64,000 nt of DNA from Canna indica (taxonomy: Eukaryota; Streptophyta; Magnoliopsida; Zingiberales; Cannaceae). The notes beneath the pieces were generated by a model, which was not told where the DNA came from, searched no databases, and worked only from the letters and a program-made list of their open reading frames with translations. Below are positions 1 through 11,192 of the stretch, in pieces. A program made the position numbers and the translations under genes. The stretch's first letter is position 1. The number at the start of each line of letters is the position of its first letter. Location: positions 91,661,501 through 91,725,500 of the forward strand of contig CP136890.1 in the NCBI GenBank assembly GCA_034359265.1, read 5' to 3'.

Positions 1-128
1 TTAAAATCAGGTTGGGTCGGGTTAAACAAGGTTTTCACCCGAACCCGACCCGACCCGATATACCCGAATAACCCGACCCGAAATGAATTTTTGGGTCGGT
101 TTTTTGGATTTTTCAGGTGAGATCGGGT
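1..128. repeat. Degenerate GGGTCGGGTT/ACCCGACCC repeat
   Basis: Many short copies of GGGTCGGGTT, ACCCGACCCG and GAACCCGAC occur. They resemble the low-complexity ends of some plant DNA transposons, but the left border lies outside the window. Confidence 0.5.
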
Positions 129-129
129 T

Positions 130-489
130 TTTCTCAGCCCTACTCTTGACTACTTTATGGGTGTTCATGAGATAGTGTGGGTTTGTCATCGTGCAAAGGA
201 GAAGAGTCTTCTGCTGAAGATTGATTATGAAAAGATATTTGATTCTATTAGATGGAAATTCATCTTGAACATGCTCGAGGCGAGGGGATTCTCATACAAA
301 CAGAGGAGTGTTCTCAGCCCTACTCTTGACTACTTTATGGGTGTTCATGAGATAGTGTGGGTTTGTCATCGTGCAAAGGAGAAGAGTCTTCTGCTGAAGA
401 TTGATTATGAAAATGTATTTGATTCTATTAGATGGAAATTCATCTTGAACATGCTCGAGGCGAGGGGATTCTCATACAAACAGAGGAGT
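130..489 (+). repeat. 180-bp tandem duplication in LINE-1a reverse transcriptase
   Basis: Two adjacent 180-bp copies (about 130-309 and 310-489) are nearly identical; the only differences I see are near 233-235 against 413-415 (AAGA/AATG). Each holds RT motif A (KIDYE..FDSIRW) and the MLEARGFS block. The reading frame stays open through both, so the fragment appears to carry two copies of the motif. Confidence 0.9.
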
Positions 490-1969
490 TGGAACAGACA
501 ACAACTCGATACTGAATCAACTCTTCCTATAAATGACATTAAGGGACCCCCCCTCAAGCACAAGAGAGGAGTTCGTTAGGGAAATCTTCTTTCACCGTTT
601 ATCTTCAACCTAGCCTTGGATTGCTTGTCACAATTACTTAGCATAGCTGCCTAGAATAATTTCATCAAAGGAGTTTTGGCACATAGTTTACCAGTGGCAT
701 CACTCACTTCTTGTTTGTTGACGATCTCATCTTCTTTTGCAAAAACATTGAAGCTTGTTTAAGGAATTTGCTCATGCTCATGAAATGCTTTGAACTTGTT
801 TCAGGGCTCGAGATCAACATCAACAAAACCGTTATCACTAGCCTTAGGGGTGAACATGAAGCAACTGTGCGGATTGCGAGCGAAATTGGATGCCAAGCCT
901 CCTCGTTTCCTACGAGACACCTTGGCCTTCCTCTCAAAGTGGATAGATTGTGCAAAGATGATTGATTGCAGCTTGTGACTAAAATTGACACTCGGTTATC
1001 CAATTGGCAAGACAAGTTGCTCTCTCGTGCGGGGCGACTCACCTTGATCAATAGCACCATTAACAGCATAGTTGCTTACTTGCTCTCCATGTATAAAGCA
1101 TTGGAGTGGGTCATTAGCATGATTGACTAACGAAGAAGAATATTTTTTGGGTAGGAATGGATGTTCATTCAATACAAGGAAAGTGTCTAGTCGACTGGAA
1201 TTATATCACTTGTCCGCGAAGTGATGGGGGCTTGGTATACTTGACCTGCATGCACATAATCTTTCCAAACTGGGAGCTTGGATTTGGAAAGTATTTCAAG
1301 GTCGCAATCTTTTCTGGATGAGGTTCATGGAGCAGTTATATAACAACTTTCGTAATTGGACCAGCTAAGCTTTCTCAAAATGAGCTTCTCCATTTTGGAA
1401 TGACTTTCGAAGGTTGTTTAAGATGATGTACTCGTGTATCTCTTACCAGGTTGGTGATGGTAAGAGAATCAAACTATGGACAGATAGATGGTTGAATGGT
1501 CTCTGTCTTGCAGAGAAATTTCCCACTCTATTTTATCTCTCCTTGCAACAGAACTGCTTTATATATGAAGTAAGGATGCTCGGCCCAGCTAGGGTGTTTG
1601 AAGGTTGGAACATCTCTTTGCCCTTGGTGGATGCCGATAGTTCGAGTGGCTTTGGCTCACTAGAGATAGACTCACACGATGGGGAATCACATCGGCTGAT
1701 TCATGCCTACTTTGCTCGGGTGGTAAGGAGTCCCATCACCATCTGCTTACAGCATGCCCCTTCACCTCCAGTGGCTATAAAGGTTTCTTCTCTATTTTGA
1801 AGCTTAAATATGTCTCATTAACCGCTCCAAGCTTTAGTGCGAAAGTATGGTATGAAAGGAACTCTAGAGTGTTTCCGCACAAGAGCTCTTCTTTACAATT
1901 GATTGCGATATCTACTACAAGCTTCTTCAAATGTTGTTCGGCTTAGATTGTAGAGATTTCTTTGTAGTC

Positions 1970-1985
1970 TTGTTGACCTCATCTT
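1970..1985. repeat. Target-site duplication of LINE-1b, left
   Basis: ttgttgacctcatctt, identical to 4245-4260. It directly precedes the poly-T of LINE-1b. Confidence 0.9.
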
Positions 1986-4244
1986 TTTTTTTTTGTTGAA
2001 ATGGTGGAATATGCATTCCATTCAAGAGTAATGAAAGGATTACAGTATAGGGGAATAGAGTAGAATGAATACAAGAGAAAAAAATAAGGCAAAGTGTCCC
2101 CAGCTAGTGTGTCGCAAAAGACACTAGCTAGGTTGTGTACAGCAAGACTCCAAGAACGATGCAGTTGAGGTCACCCGAGTGTACGGTGTAGAGAACACAT
2201 TTTAGAACGCTCGAGAGTCTCTCTCATACTACACAAACCAGCACTAAATTAATATCAACCTCACTCTGTCCCTATCTGATTGAGAGTCCACCATGCCACA
2301 AGCCTCCCATGGCCAAAAAGAGAGTGGGAAGAAGTCCAATTTAGCGGTGAGGAGAAACAATTTCCATCCAAGTAGAAGCACGAGTCAAAGAGATGTACAT
2401 ATGACTCCTTGTCATCGTTGCAAAGTAAGCACAAGTCCTCCATTGTGATACCCCATCTAACAAGCCAACCTCTTTCTGGCCCAAAGCCAACCAAAGATTG
2501 AGATCTTAGGGGATAGGTTACTCCGCCAATGATAACTAGCAAAACAATCCTTCACACCCCAGAAGGTTAAGAGATGATACTAGCGACGAGTGGAGAATCG
2601 ACCATCCCTTGCCCATTTCAATAAAATCTTATCATCTTCGGTTGGTTGTTGCACCCCTCTTAGGCCGTCGACTATAGAATGCAAGTTGTATGCATTAGTG
2701 TAGGATGAAAAAGTGAGATTCCAACAAACAAATTTCCCCTCTGCGCTGAAGATCCAAGCATCTTGGATGGATGTGAGCGGCTGATCAGATAACTGGAAAA
2801 GTGTAGGGTACTTATCTGCAAAACATCCTCTATCCACCCAATTATCTGTCCACAACCTGATGTCTATCCCACTACCAACACGATAAACTAAACACGACAT
2901 ACGTGTATCCAGTAATGAGCAGAGGTCTCTCTAAATGGGGGATGCCCCCCTCAAAAAACTCCCAGAATTCCATCATCTAAAGTCACCATAGATTTGTCAA
3001 AACAACTAAACCCAGAAAACTTTTCATTTCTGTATTATTTTGCAGATCCAAGAAATAATCCTTGCTAGATTGTGTGCATGAAGATCCAGGATGCCCAAGC
3101 TGTTGGCATTCTTTAGACACGTGAGATAGCTCCATCCCACCAAGCATTTTCCCCTCAAGGAAGGCGTATCAATCCCTACCCAAAAAAAATTCTTCGCCTT
3201 CGGTCAATTGATTTAATGACCCAGTCAGGGGAAGCAACCGCTCATGAAGCCTTTGGATGACCAGGAGCACCATTTGTCGGAGAAGCCTTTGGCAAACAAC
3301 ATGTCTCGTGGATGCACTTGAGTGGCTCGTGAAAACTTGAGGGTAAGAAATCCAGGAGCACCATTTGTCAGAGAAGCCTTTGGCAAACAACATGTCACGG
3401 ATGAAGTCCCAACCAATTGAGCCAAAAGCTTTTTCAAAATCAATCTTAACTAGGAGGCCATTTTCCTGTGTCCTATTATAAGCTCACACTATCTCGTGAA
3501 CCCCCGTGAAGCAATCCAAAGTACTCTTACCCTTTATGAATGTATGTTGGTTCTTTGTAATCAAGTCAACCATGAAAGATTTTAAGCGCTTTGCTAAAAG
3601 CTTCGAGAATATTCTGATGATGCTATTTTCTGAACTGATCGGTCTGAAATTTGTGACATTTGCTACTACCTACATCTCGGGGATGAAAACAATGCATCCA
3701 TGATTAAATCTCATCAACAACTCAAGCATGTGAAATAACTCAATGAAGATTTGGACAACCTCATGATGTATAACATCCCAATAAGTGCGGAAGAATTCTG
3801 GTGGTAGGTTGTCTGGTCCGAGGGCCTTGAAGGATCCCATCTCGAAGACTGCAGATCTGATCTCATACGCGGTGAAAGGAGAGTCCATCGCATGGGATGA
3901 GGGAAGAATCAATAGATTTAAATTTGTCCAAATGATATTAAGCAAGTGCCTCTCGCTCTTGCCAAGGAGGTGATTGTAAAATGTCCGAAAATGAAATGTG
4001 ATGACCTCATGTGTTCCTTGAGAAGAAGCAGTTCCCACTCATCAAGGCCCATTTGTTCTACTTTGTCATCCAAATTTTCAACCGCCTCCTCGAGCCTTCT
4101 TCTTGCCCCATTATAACTCTTCTTTAGGCTATAAGACCATTGTGAAATCACTTTTCTTAAATTTATCCAGTGTCTTATCCAATTGGCAGCCACAAATTGT
4201 TGTTCGAATGATGTTTCCAAACGAGTCATGCCTGAACCAGACCA
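1986..4244 (-). mobile_element. 5'-truncated L1-type LINE (LINE-1b), minus strand, nested in LINE-1a
   Basis: Poly-T at 1986-1994 marks the 3' tail on the minus strand. Reading minus-ward there are the zinc-finger domain (RGWLVRWGI, LCLLCNDDKESYVHLF; 2261-2542), the RLWTDNW block (2580-2900), damaged central RT sequence (3169-3443), RT start (KALGPDNLPPEFFR; 3670-4038) and the charged linker before RT (3918-4229). It lacks the endonuclease and ORF1. Flanks at 1970-1985 and 4245-4260 are identical (ttgttgacctcatctt), a 16-bp target duplication. Confidence 0.9.
3261..3397. repeat. 46-bp direct repeats inside LINE-1b RT
   Basis: Near-identical blocks at 3261-3306 and 3352-3397 (starting ccaggagcaccatttgtc) lie 91 bp apart. 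They fall in the AKGFSDKW part of RT, about the same place as the LINE-1a tandem duplication. Confidence 0.75.
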
Positions 4245-4260
4245 TTGTTGACCTCATCTT
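4245..4260. repeat. Target-site duplication of LINE-1b, right
   Basis: The same 16 bp as 1970-1985. After it LINE-1a sequence resumes toward its own 3' tail. Confidence 0.9.
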
Positions 4261-4388
4261 ATGGGGTGCTTTGTATTTTGCTTCTTTGCTTTAGTTTAAT
4301 GTATTCTCTCCTCTACCTCCTCCCTGTAATCCTTCAATTCTCTTGAATGGAATTAAGGTTTTCATTTTCTCAAAAAAAAAGAAAAAAG

Positions 4389-4524
4389 ATTTGGCATTCT
4401 TTGTCAACAAAAAGCTTTGAGATAATTCACGTGAAGGCACAAGTATAAGAGGCCTACATTTCTCATATTCTTCTCTATATATTATCTTTTCCCTTACAAC
4501 ACATGTCATTCTCTAGAAAGAAAT
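4389..4524. other. Short unique flank between LINE-1a tail and LINE-2
   Basis: 136 bp of AT-rich DNA that was contiguous with the ABCC 3' flank (11193 onward) before LINE-2 inserted. No gene seen. Confidence 0.6.
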
Positions 4525-4540
4525 ATTACAAGACATTTTT
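4525..4540. repeat. Target-site duplication of LINE-2, left
   Basis: attacaagacattttt, identical to 11177-11192 and adjoining the poly-T tail. Confidence 0.92.
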
Positions 4541-4932
4541 TTTTTCCGAAAAGAAAGCTGTATACCATTCATGAGAAATGAGGTTACAGCAAGTGGGAGA
4601 GAGAGAGAGTTAAAATAAAACATTACAATAAAAGAGGACATAAGAATAAACACCAACAGAGGACATCAAAAGAAGCAGCACCACCCAACGCCATATATCA
4701 ACAACTAATCAGTGGAAGAACATAAGGAATAGAAATGAGCGGCTGAAACCACCAATTCTTGAATAGAAGAGTGGCGATCCTGAAACGATTTGGAATTTCT
4801 CTCAAACCATATGAACCAACACCAAAACAAGAGAACTCTCATGCGGATCAGCCAGTCTGCTTTAGATTCATTAGTAGATCGGGAGGGGCACAAAACAAGC
4901 ATAGGTAATTTTAGTAACGAGAGCAGACAACA

Positions 4933-5703
4933 TCATCTAGAAGAAGTGAAATGACATCCAGAGAATAAATGCGAATGCGATTCTTTTCCTCCTTGACATA
5001 GCGAGCAAGAGTCATCCAAAATAACACCCCAACAAAAGAGCCTATCCCGGGTGAGCAATCTTTTTTTAAACCAAAGCCAGCCAAAGATAAAAAAAATTTG
5101 GTGGAAGATGATTATTCCACAGAACCTTGAAGAAATGACATAGAACCCCTCTGAACATAAGCATCTGATACAAGCTTTCTGTTGAAAAGAAGCCATTTTG
5201 AGACCATTTCCATCTGATAAGATCATCCCCAATGGAATACCTCACTGAATCCAGCTCCTGTTTCAATAGCAAAAGATGGTCCAATTCAACCAAAGAGGAG
5301 AAAGATATATTCTAAGCTAAGAAATCACCAGAAGGGCCAAGGAGTTTGGCGCATGAATAGAGAAGTTCGGGGCCAAAGCAGAATGAAACAAGGAGGGAAA
5401 TAGTGAAGCCAAACTATCACCATTCACCCACTTGTCCGTCCAAAGTCTAATTTGCTTTCCATCACCCACCAAGAAAGAAGAGCCAGAAGAAAGCAACTCT
5501 AGCATCGGTAATAAATCTTTCCACATAGGGGATGCCCTACGAGAAAAACTCGACCTGAGCCAAAGCCGATAATTTCCATAAAGATTCTCCATTAACTTTA
5601 CCCAATACAATTTGCGGCCTTGAATCACTTTCCAGATCCAACCTCCCCTTCTTGCCAGACTATGCATCCTGAGATCAAGAATGCCGAGCCCCCCCTTCGC
5701 CAA
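4933..5703 (-). pseudogene. LINE-2 ORF2 C-terminal region with zinc-finger (zf-RVT)
   Basis: Contains MAKGGLGILDLR and GDGKQIRLWTDKW (5317-5703), then KKRLLTRDRLFCWGV, CSLCQGGKESHSHLFSGC (4933-5232), the zf-RVT domain of plant L1 ORF2. Frames differ between the two pieces. Confidence 0.85.
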
Positions 5704-6935
5704 TGGACAAGTAATTTTTTCCCAACTAATAAGGCACTTACCAATAGAATTAGAAACATTAGCACCTGCCTAGAAAAATTCCTTCTCTTCTGATCAATCA
5801 AGTTAATTATCCAACAGGGAGCTTTAAACAGAGATAAGAGATATGCCACCGAGCTGGTAATCGAACTGTTCACCAAGATTAGTTGCCCCGCTCTTGAAAG
5901 TAGCTTGCCTTGCCAAGAAGAAAGACGGGTATCGATCTTGCTCACCAAAGATAACCAATTTGTCTTAGAGAGTCTTCCCACCTTAAGAGGGAGGCCAAGG
6001 TACCTGAGGGGAAAAGAGGAGGTCTGACATCCGAGCATCCCAGCTATCTGAGAAGCCCTATTCCGATCTCCATTGAGATGAGCCACCTCAGATTTCCGAA
6101 TATTAATTTTAAGGCCTGAAGTGAGCTCAAAACATTTCATGAGGAAGAGTAGGTTTCTCAAACATCCCACCCGGGCACTACTAAAAAGAATTAGGTTGTC
6201 TGCGAAAAGGAAGTGTGTCACTCCGATTGAATAGAAAGAAGCCACGAATCCTACTAGAGAGTGCCCCTTCGATAAAATGATTCCGAGAAGCCATAGAAAG
6301 AAGTCGAGATAGACAATCTACTGCAAGATTGAATATGAATGGAGAGAGAGGGGGTTACCCTGCCTAACTCCATGCTTATGACGGAAAGGAATACCCAAAG
6401 AGCCATTAATCAATATAGAAGATTCCGAATCTAACAAGGTATTGATCCAAAGAATCCAAGTATTTGAAAACCCCCGAGCCTCCAACATCTGAGAAATGAA
6501 GCTCCAATTCAAAGTATCGAACGCCTTCTCGAAATCAATCTTGAGTAGAAAACCATCCTCCTGCTCCCGGTGGCAGGCCCAAATCGACTCATACGCCCCC
6601 ATAAAACAATCCAGGGTGCTGCGTCCCAACATGAAGGCATTTTGTTGGTCGACAATCAAGTCATCCAAGAACGGTCGAAGGCGTCTCGATAGCACTTTGG
6701 AAAAAATACGAATGATACTATGTTCCAAACTAATTGGCCTAAAATCCTTTATCCGCTCAGCTCCCTCAATCTTAGGAAGCATAACCAAATGGGCATAATT
6801 AAATCTTCTCAATGAGTCCGGCCTCAAGAGAAATTCATTGAAAATCTGTAAGAGATCCATCTTTATTGTTTCCCAATAGAGACGAAAGAATTCAGTATTG
6901 AGTCCATCTGGACCCGGAGCTTTGCAAAGCCCCAT
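5625..6935 (-). pseudogene. LINE-2 ORF2 reverse transcriptase
   Basis: RT motifs in order: KAPGPDGLNTEFFR, RPISL, LIVDQQNAFMLGRS, FLLKIDFEKAFDTLNW, KHGVRQGNPLS (6318-6935), then FLFADNLILF and SGLKINIRKSE (5625-6245) in a shifted frame. The usual FADD active site reads FADN, so one catalytic Asp is lost. This RT would have primed reverse transcription at the nicked target. Confidence 0.9.
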
Positions 6936-6938
6936 ATC

Positions 6939-8335
6939 TCATATGGCCTCCTTAATTTCCTCCAATGAAAAAGAAGAGTCGAGACCCTCGCTATGAACAA
7001 GAGAAGGGAGCTCTAGCCGACTCCAATCAAGCTGTAATAAAGGTCGACGGCTAGAACCCAATAAATCAACATAAGCCTTTTGAAAACCCTGAGCAATATT
7101 CTCATCACTCGACTGAATTCCCGCCTCCGTAGTAATATTATGAATCCAATTATTTCTTTTGCGGACCGACGCCCATTGATGAAAGAGCCGAGAGTTGTGA
7201 TCACCCTCTTTCAACCAGCGTTGCTTAGCGCGTTGGTGCCAATAGGCGCACTCATCATGGTAGAATGCATCCAACTCAGCTCTTTTCCCCCTCAAAGCTT
7301 CCAACTCCGAACCCGACAAACCAATAGAATCAGCCCGAGAGTTTAGAGCCTCAATTTCAGCCTCCAAATAAATTTTTCTTTCTGAGCACTCCTTGTAGTT
7401 AACCGCCCAAAGAGGAATCAACTTCCGCAGTTTCCTCCAGCGCGAAAGCCAGATTGAAGCCGCCGACAACGAAGGGGAATGCTCATTCCAAACTGCCTGA
7501 ATTAAACCTTTGAAATCGTCTTTAGAGAGCCAGAAGTTTTCTAATCTGAAAGGTTTTTGTTTACGCACATTGACGAGACCCGACTGGAAAATTAAAGCAT
7601 TGTGATCTGATAATCTTCTTTCGCCTCCCAGAACCCCTGGCAAAGGTAGCGCCAAGGAAGTCGAAAATGATATGAGGACCCGATCAAGGCAGGCGAGACT
7701 CGGATGTTGACGATTGTTTGTCCAAGTGAAAGCCTTCCCCTCGATGGGTAGATCTAATAATTCGCCATCATGAATTAAAGAGGAGAATAAGGAGTAATCA
7801 GTTGCACACCCAACACAATTCTTTCGTTCGACGTCAGAACGCGTGACATTAAAATCACCCTCAATAATGAAGTTATCATCCGCACCTTCCAACGTATTCG
7901 CCAGCTCTTCAAAAAAAGCTCTACGACCATCTCTACTTGGCGGACCATAGACTCCAAGACAGGTGAAAGAAATCTGAGAGGACCTTTGCTCCAAGCGAGC
8001 CAGTAAAAAATAGTTGCCAATTACAATATGCTCGCACTTCCATAATAAAGAATCCCAAATCATAACTTGACCGCCCGCAGCACCAACCGCGTCCAAAGCT
8101 ATGAACGATTGAACCCTGGCTCTCGGAAGCCCGATAATTGTTTAGCACAAGATAAAGATATGGCAGGTAATTTTGTTTCCTGAAGTGCAAAAATCGAACA
8201 ATAAGAATCACGAATTAAACATCTGACCATGAATCTCTTTGAACTTCTATTAAGCCCCTGAACATTCCAGAAAAGCATCGAGAAATTTTTTACAAGCATA
8301 AAGAACAAGAACACCCACAAAAAAACGTAATGCAA
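6939..8335 (-). pseudogene. LINE-2 ORF2 endonuclease and linker
   Basis: AP-like endonuclease, the nuclease that nicks target DNA for L1 insertion. Seen: FWNVQGLN and ALQETK (8099-8335), then after a frameshift near 8097 GVYGPPSRDGRRAFFEEL, GDFNVTR and RRLSDHNALIF (6939-8096), followed by a charged linker with WHQRAKQRWLKEGDHNSR. The frameshift and the TGA at 6936-6938 break the ORF. Confidence 0.88.
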
Positions 8336-8344
8336 ATTGAATAA

Positions 8345-9222
8345 TTACACCGCTCCATCACAAAATTTGAAGTCCGAAAGAGCCTGATCAACGGAGGCTA
8401 CCGATGCATTGATCCGAAAACCCAGAGCTCGCGCTTGATCACATAGGGAGAGATCCGCGAGCGAGGAGGCCACCGGAATGAGGTGTGAACCGAGATTAGG
8501 AGAAGATATAGGGACAGAGGCAGCGCTCCCCTCCGAGAAAGAAGAGGAACCCAAGCCTGGATCACCATTTAAGAGAGCCTTCCTGGCCACTGCTCGCTGA
8601 AGAGACGAAGCCGACGAACTCCGAGCACGAAGGAGTCGCGAACTTCTCCGAACAATAACTCCAGGACGACGACGAGGACGGCGTGAATAAATTAGAACAC
8701 AATGAGAAGATGAAACCGATGAAGACGGAGAAGGAACAAAAATGGGCAAACCCGGATCTGCAGGCGCCATTGCATGGGGGAAATTAACCCAGGGGGGATC
8801 CGAACCAGGATAGATAGAACCAAGATCCGACAATACCCCAGGATCCAAAAAAATCCGGGAAGCACAAGACCCATCCGAACCCACCACCTGATCCGACATA
8901 AGCTCCTCCACTGCATATGATACCCCCAGGCCCAAAAGAGGTGGAAGCCCAAGGGCCCAGAGAAGACGGAGCATAAAACAGAGGGCTTGATCTCTATTAA
9001 CGACAAAGAGAGGGGTAGGGCGACAGAGAGGCGTCTCAGAAGCCGAGGACCGAATCCCCAAAGACGAAAAAAGATCAGCAGCGATCCCTTCAGCAGAGCG
9101 AACACAAACATCGAAATGGAAAGGACCAGAAGCCACCTCCGAAAAGGAACCAGGAACCATCTTAGTGATAAGAGCATCCTCGGAAGGCGCATCAGAAGGC
9201 TTTGTCACATAGACTTCCGTAC
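8345..9222 (-). pseudogene. LINE-2 ORF1, C-terminal part
   Basis: Open frame of about 290 codons beyond the LTR insertion (TKPSDAPSEDALITK...). It is rich in Ser, Pro and Arg with a basic stretch RRPRRRPG, and ends at 8345. It precedes ORF2 directly, as expected for ORF1 of plant L1 elements. No catalytic motif is expected or seen. Confidence 0.65.
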
Positions 9223-10143
9223 TGTTAGAGAATTTTCCGATGCCCCGTGCAACGTCGAACCATGACGGAAGGTTCCCTACATGTTTGTAAATATGTATTC
9301 ATGTGTATGTAAACTTACATTTTATTCTTGCCCATTTATGTAAAATTCCTTTGTGCGATCCCCATGGGCCCATGGTACGAGTTGTATGCATTTTGTGGAC
9401 GTTCGACACTTGGTGTGTGCATTACGGCTAAGCCATTGTGTGAATTCGTCATGGCCGTGGCCATGGAAAATCACCATGTCGGGTGGCCCAAATTTTGTCA
9501 TGCTCCTCGTGCTTTGCGGAACCTTGAGGGTGGCACTTGGGGATTAGAGGTCCCATGTATAGTGTAGGAGAGTGTTGGCTTACGAAAGCGGTTGCCTTGT
9601 GCGGAAACGAACGAGCGGCCCACATGGGCATGCAACATGTCGAATTCGCCCAAGGCGATTGCGGAACTCACCCTATATTCGTTTTTGCATTTTCTTGTGT
9701 CCATAGTCCTGTAAATGTTGTATTTTACTTTACGTCTTCAATACCATTCAGCCAACATGGTCATTTGAAGGCGCGGACATGGAATGCGAGGTTGGCATGT
9801 GGTCCGACATATGCCCCGCGATGTTAAGTTGGGAAGCCCAATCGGGATGAATTTCATATCAAGGCTTATATCCTTGCATGCGATGCAAGGGTGCCACACA
9901 GATTCTTCTACACCAAAACAATTGACCCGTGACAGTTGGTATCAGAGCGAGTTTGCGAGCCTCCAACTGAGAAAGCTCTCGATGCAGACATAGCCGATGC
10001 ACATTCTGTCTATGGCGCTCGAGTTGCCGATGCAGTGAACCCAGTCGAGGACCTTCTGACTGTTGTGTTCGGGGAGGCAAAGACGGTGACTTTTGAGCAA
10101 GGCGAATATGCCCCTAAAATGCAAAGTCGTTTGCGAGCAGAGT
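9223..10143 (+). mobile_element. LTR-retrotransposon fragment: LTR, primer-binding site and start of the internal region
   Basis: The LTR runs TGTTAGAG (9223) to GACA (9934), 712 bp, followed by the primer-binding site TGGTATCAGAGC (9937-9948, complementary to initiator-Met tRNA) and about 195 bp of internal DNA with an open frame (9936-10145). The right part of the element is missing. It interrupts ORF1 of LINE-2. No matching right-hand target duplication was found. Confidence 0.72.
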
Positions 10144-10242
10144 GAGAAGCGTGAATTTATAAAAGGACCTAATCCGCAACACGCAAATCGACATCAACCA
10201 GCGCAGGCAAGATCGCTTGAGAAGCGTGAATTTATAAAAGGA
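10144..10242. repeat. 24-bp direct repeats at the LTR-fragment/LINE-2 junction
   Basis: Identical 24-bp blocks (gagaagcgtgaatttataaa...) occur at 10144-10167 and 10219-10242, 75 bp apart. They probably mark a deletion or duplication at the right junction of the LTR fragment. Confidence 0.7.
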
Positions 10243-10244
10243 GT

Positions 10245-10965
10245 CGCGGCCTGCCGGTGTGGAGATCAGAAATCGGCCATCCATCAACGAACGCTGCCTC
10301 CAAAGATGCCGAAGAACCAAAGCGTCGCTAAAACAAGATGCCAAAAAGTCCGCCACGTCTGCATTTGTAGGAAGAATGCCCGAAGCCGAAACAACAACGC
10401 ATCGCTCCGTCAGTTCCCTACAAGCTCGGCTGAAATGACCCTTACCGCAGCAGTTGAAACATCTGTTTGATTTCCTCAGATGAGCAAGATAGGCCGACGA
10501 ATCCCCAGAAGACGAACGGGAACCCGGCGCAGAGAAAGAAGGTCTAGGACCACCGTGAGGAGGCCGAAAAGCGCGAACAACATTCGCGAAAGAACTCACC
10601 GGAACCCAACGAGAAGATGAGGGGCGAGGAGCTTCCGCAAAGCGAATATTCTTATCCTTGTTCCGGCGAGCCACCAGAGTCCAATCATCTTCATTAGAAA
10701 CAAGCGCCACAACAACACGCGAGGGCGAAGCGCCCGAACACCCTACCTTTGCGCTCTCCATCCACACCCTAGTTCCTACATCTCCTGGTATGTGGTATCT
10801 AACACGCTCAGCATCTTCATTGCGCGGGGGATCGATGGCGCGGTCGCCAATGAGCGGGGCGATGCTCTCTGCGTCCCCATCAGCCGAGTTTGGAGGGTTC
10901 GTCACTGGGGGAATCCTGGGGCGGTAGTGGGACCCGACGCGAGCGATCTTAAAGGAGACGCCCAT
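10245..10965 (-). pseudogene. LINE-2 ORF1, N-terminal part with CCHC zinc knuckle
   Basis: Starts MGVSFKIARVG at 10965. It is basic and Pro/Ser-rich and contains the knuckle CFNCCGKGHFSRAC (about 10441-10482), which binds RNA in L1-type ORF1 proteins. The frame runs on into unrelated sequence near 10243 where the LTR-element fragment joins, so the protein is interrupted. The GC-rich stretch upstream is the LINE 5' UTR. Confidence 0.8.
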
Positions 10966-11176
10966 GGAGGGGTGGCTAGGCGATCGAATGGGGGCCGCGT
11001 GATGATGGATGAGTATCCCTAACGGCTGGAGAGGGAGGGGAGAGGAAGCGTAAGGGAGAGGGAGGAGGAAGCGACAGAGGAAGGAGGAGAAGGAGGATGG
11101 ACGGCAGAGGGTTTGGGTCGGGAAGGCATGCAGTGCGTTGTGGAAACTGGGAAGGTGTCAAGGGAGGCGTTGCGAC

Positions 11177-11192
11177 ATTACAAGACATTTTT
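11177..11192. repeat. Target-site duplication of LINE-2, right
   Basis: attacaagacattttt at the 5' end of LINE-2, just downstream of the ABCC gene. Confidence 0.92.

Larger units (their letters stand above)
130..4388 (+). mobile_element. L1-type LINE fragment (LINE-1a), plus strand, split by LINE-1b
   Basis: A degenerate non-LTR retrotransposon. It contains reverse transcriptase motif A (LLLKIDYEK, 157-490), the FVDDLIFF active-site box (711-735), the GLEININK region and the ILxWTDRW-type block before the C-terminal zinc finger (GDGKRIKLWTDRW, about 1450-1490). It breaks off at 1969 and resumes at 4261 with a 3' end (ATTCTCTTGAATGGAAT) and an A-rich tail at 4371-4388. The gap is the opposite-strand LINE-1b. 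Several stops and frameshifts are present; it is not functional. Confidence 0.85.
4541..11176 (-). mobile_element. Near full-length L1-type LINE (LINE-2), minus strand, with 16-bp target duplication
   Basis: Poly-T next to the left duplication marks the 3' end. Minus-ward from the 5' end: GC-rich 5' UTR (about 10966-11176), ORF1 with a CCHC zinc knuckle (10245-10965), an LTR-element fragment (9223 to about 10143), the rest of ORF1 (8345-9222), ORF2 endonuclease, linker, reverse transcriptase and C-terminal zinc finger (4933-8335), then a 3' UTR. The flanks attacaagacattttt (4525-4540 and 11177-11192) match exactly. ORF2 has a frameshift near 8097, a nonsense codon at 6936-6938 and an FADN active site, so it is dead. 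It lies on the same strand as the ABCC gene and starts about 225 bp beyond its stop. Confidence 0.93.

Noticed and set aside
3261..3397. Direct repeats as a CRISPR array
   Set aside because: Only two units, inside a LINE coding region of a plant genome.
9328..9827. Several overlapping ORFs of 60-96 codons on both strands
   Set aside because: They fall inside the LTR defined by TG...CA and the primer site; no domain recognised.
9937..9948. TGGTATCAGAGC as a tRNA-Met gene remnant
   Set aside because: It is the standard primer-binding site next to an LTR end; the same motif recurs beside Copia-1 and Copia-3 LTRs.
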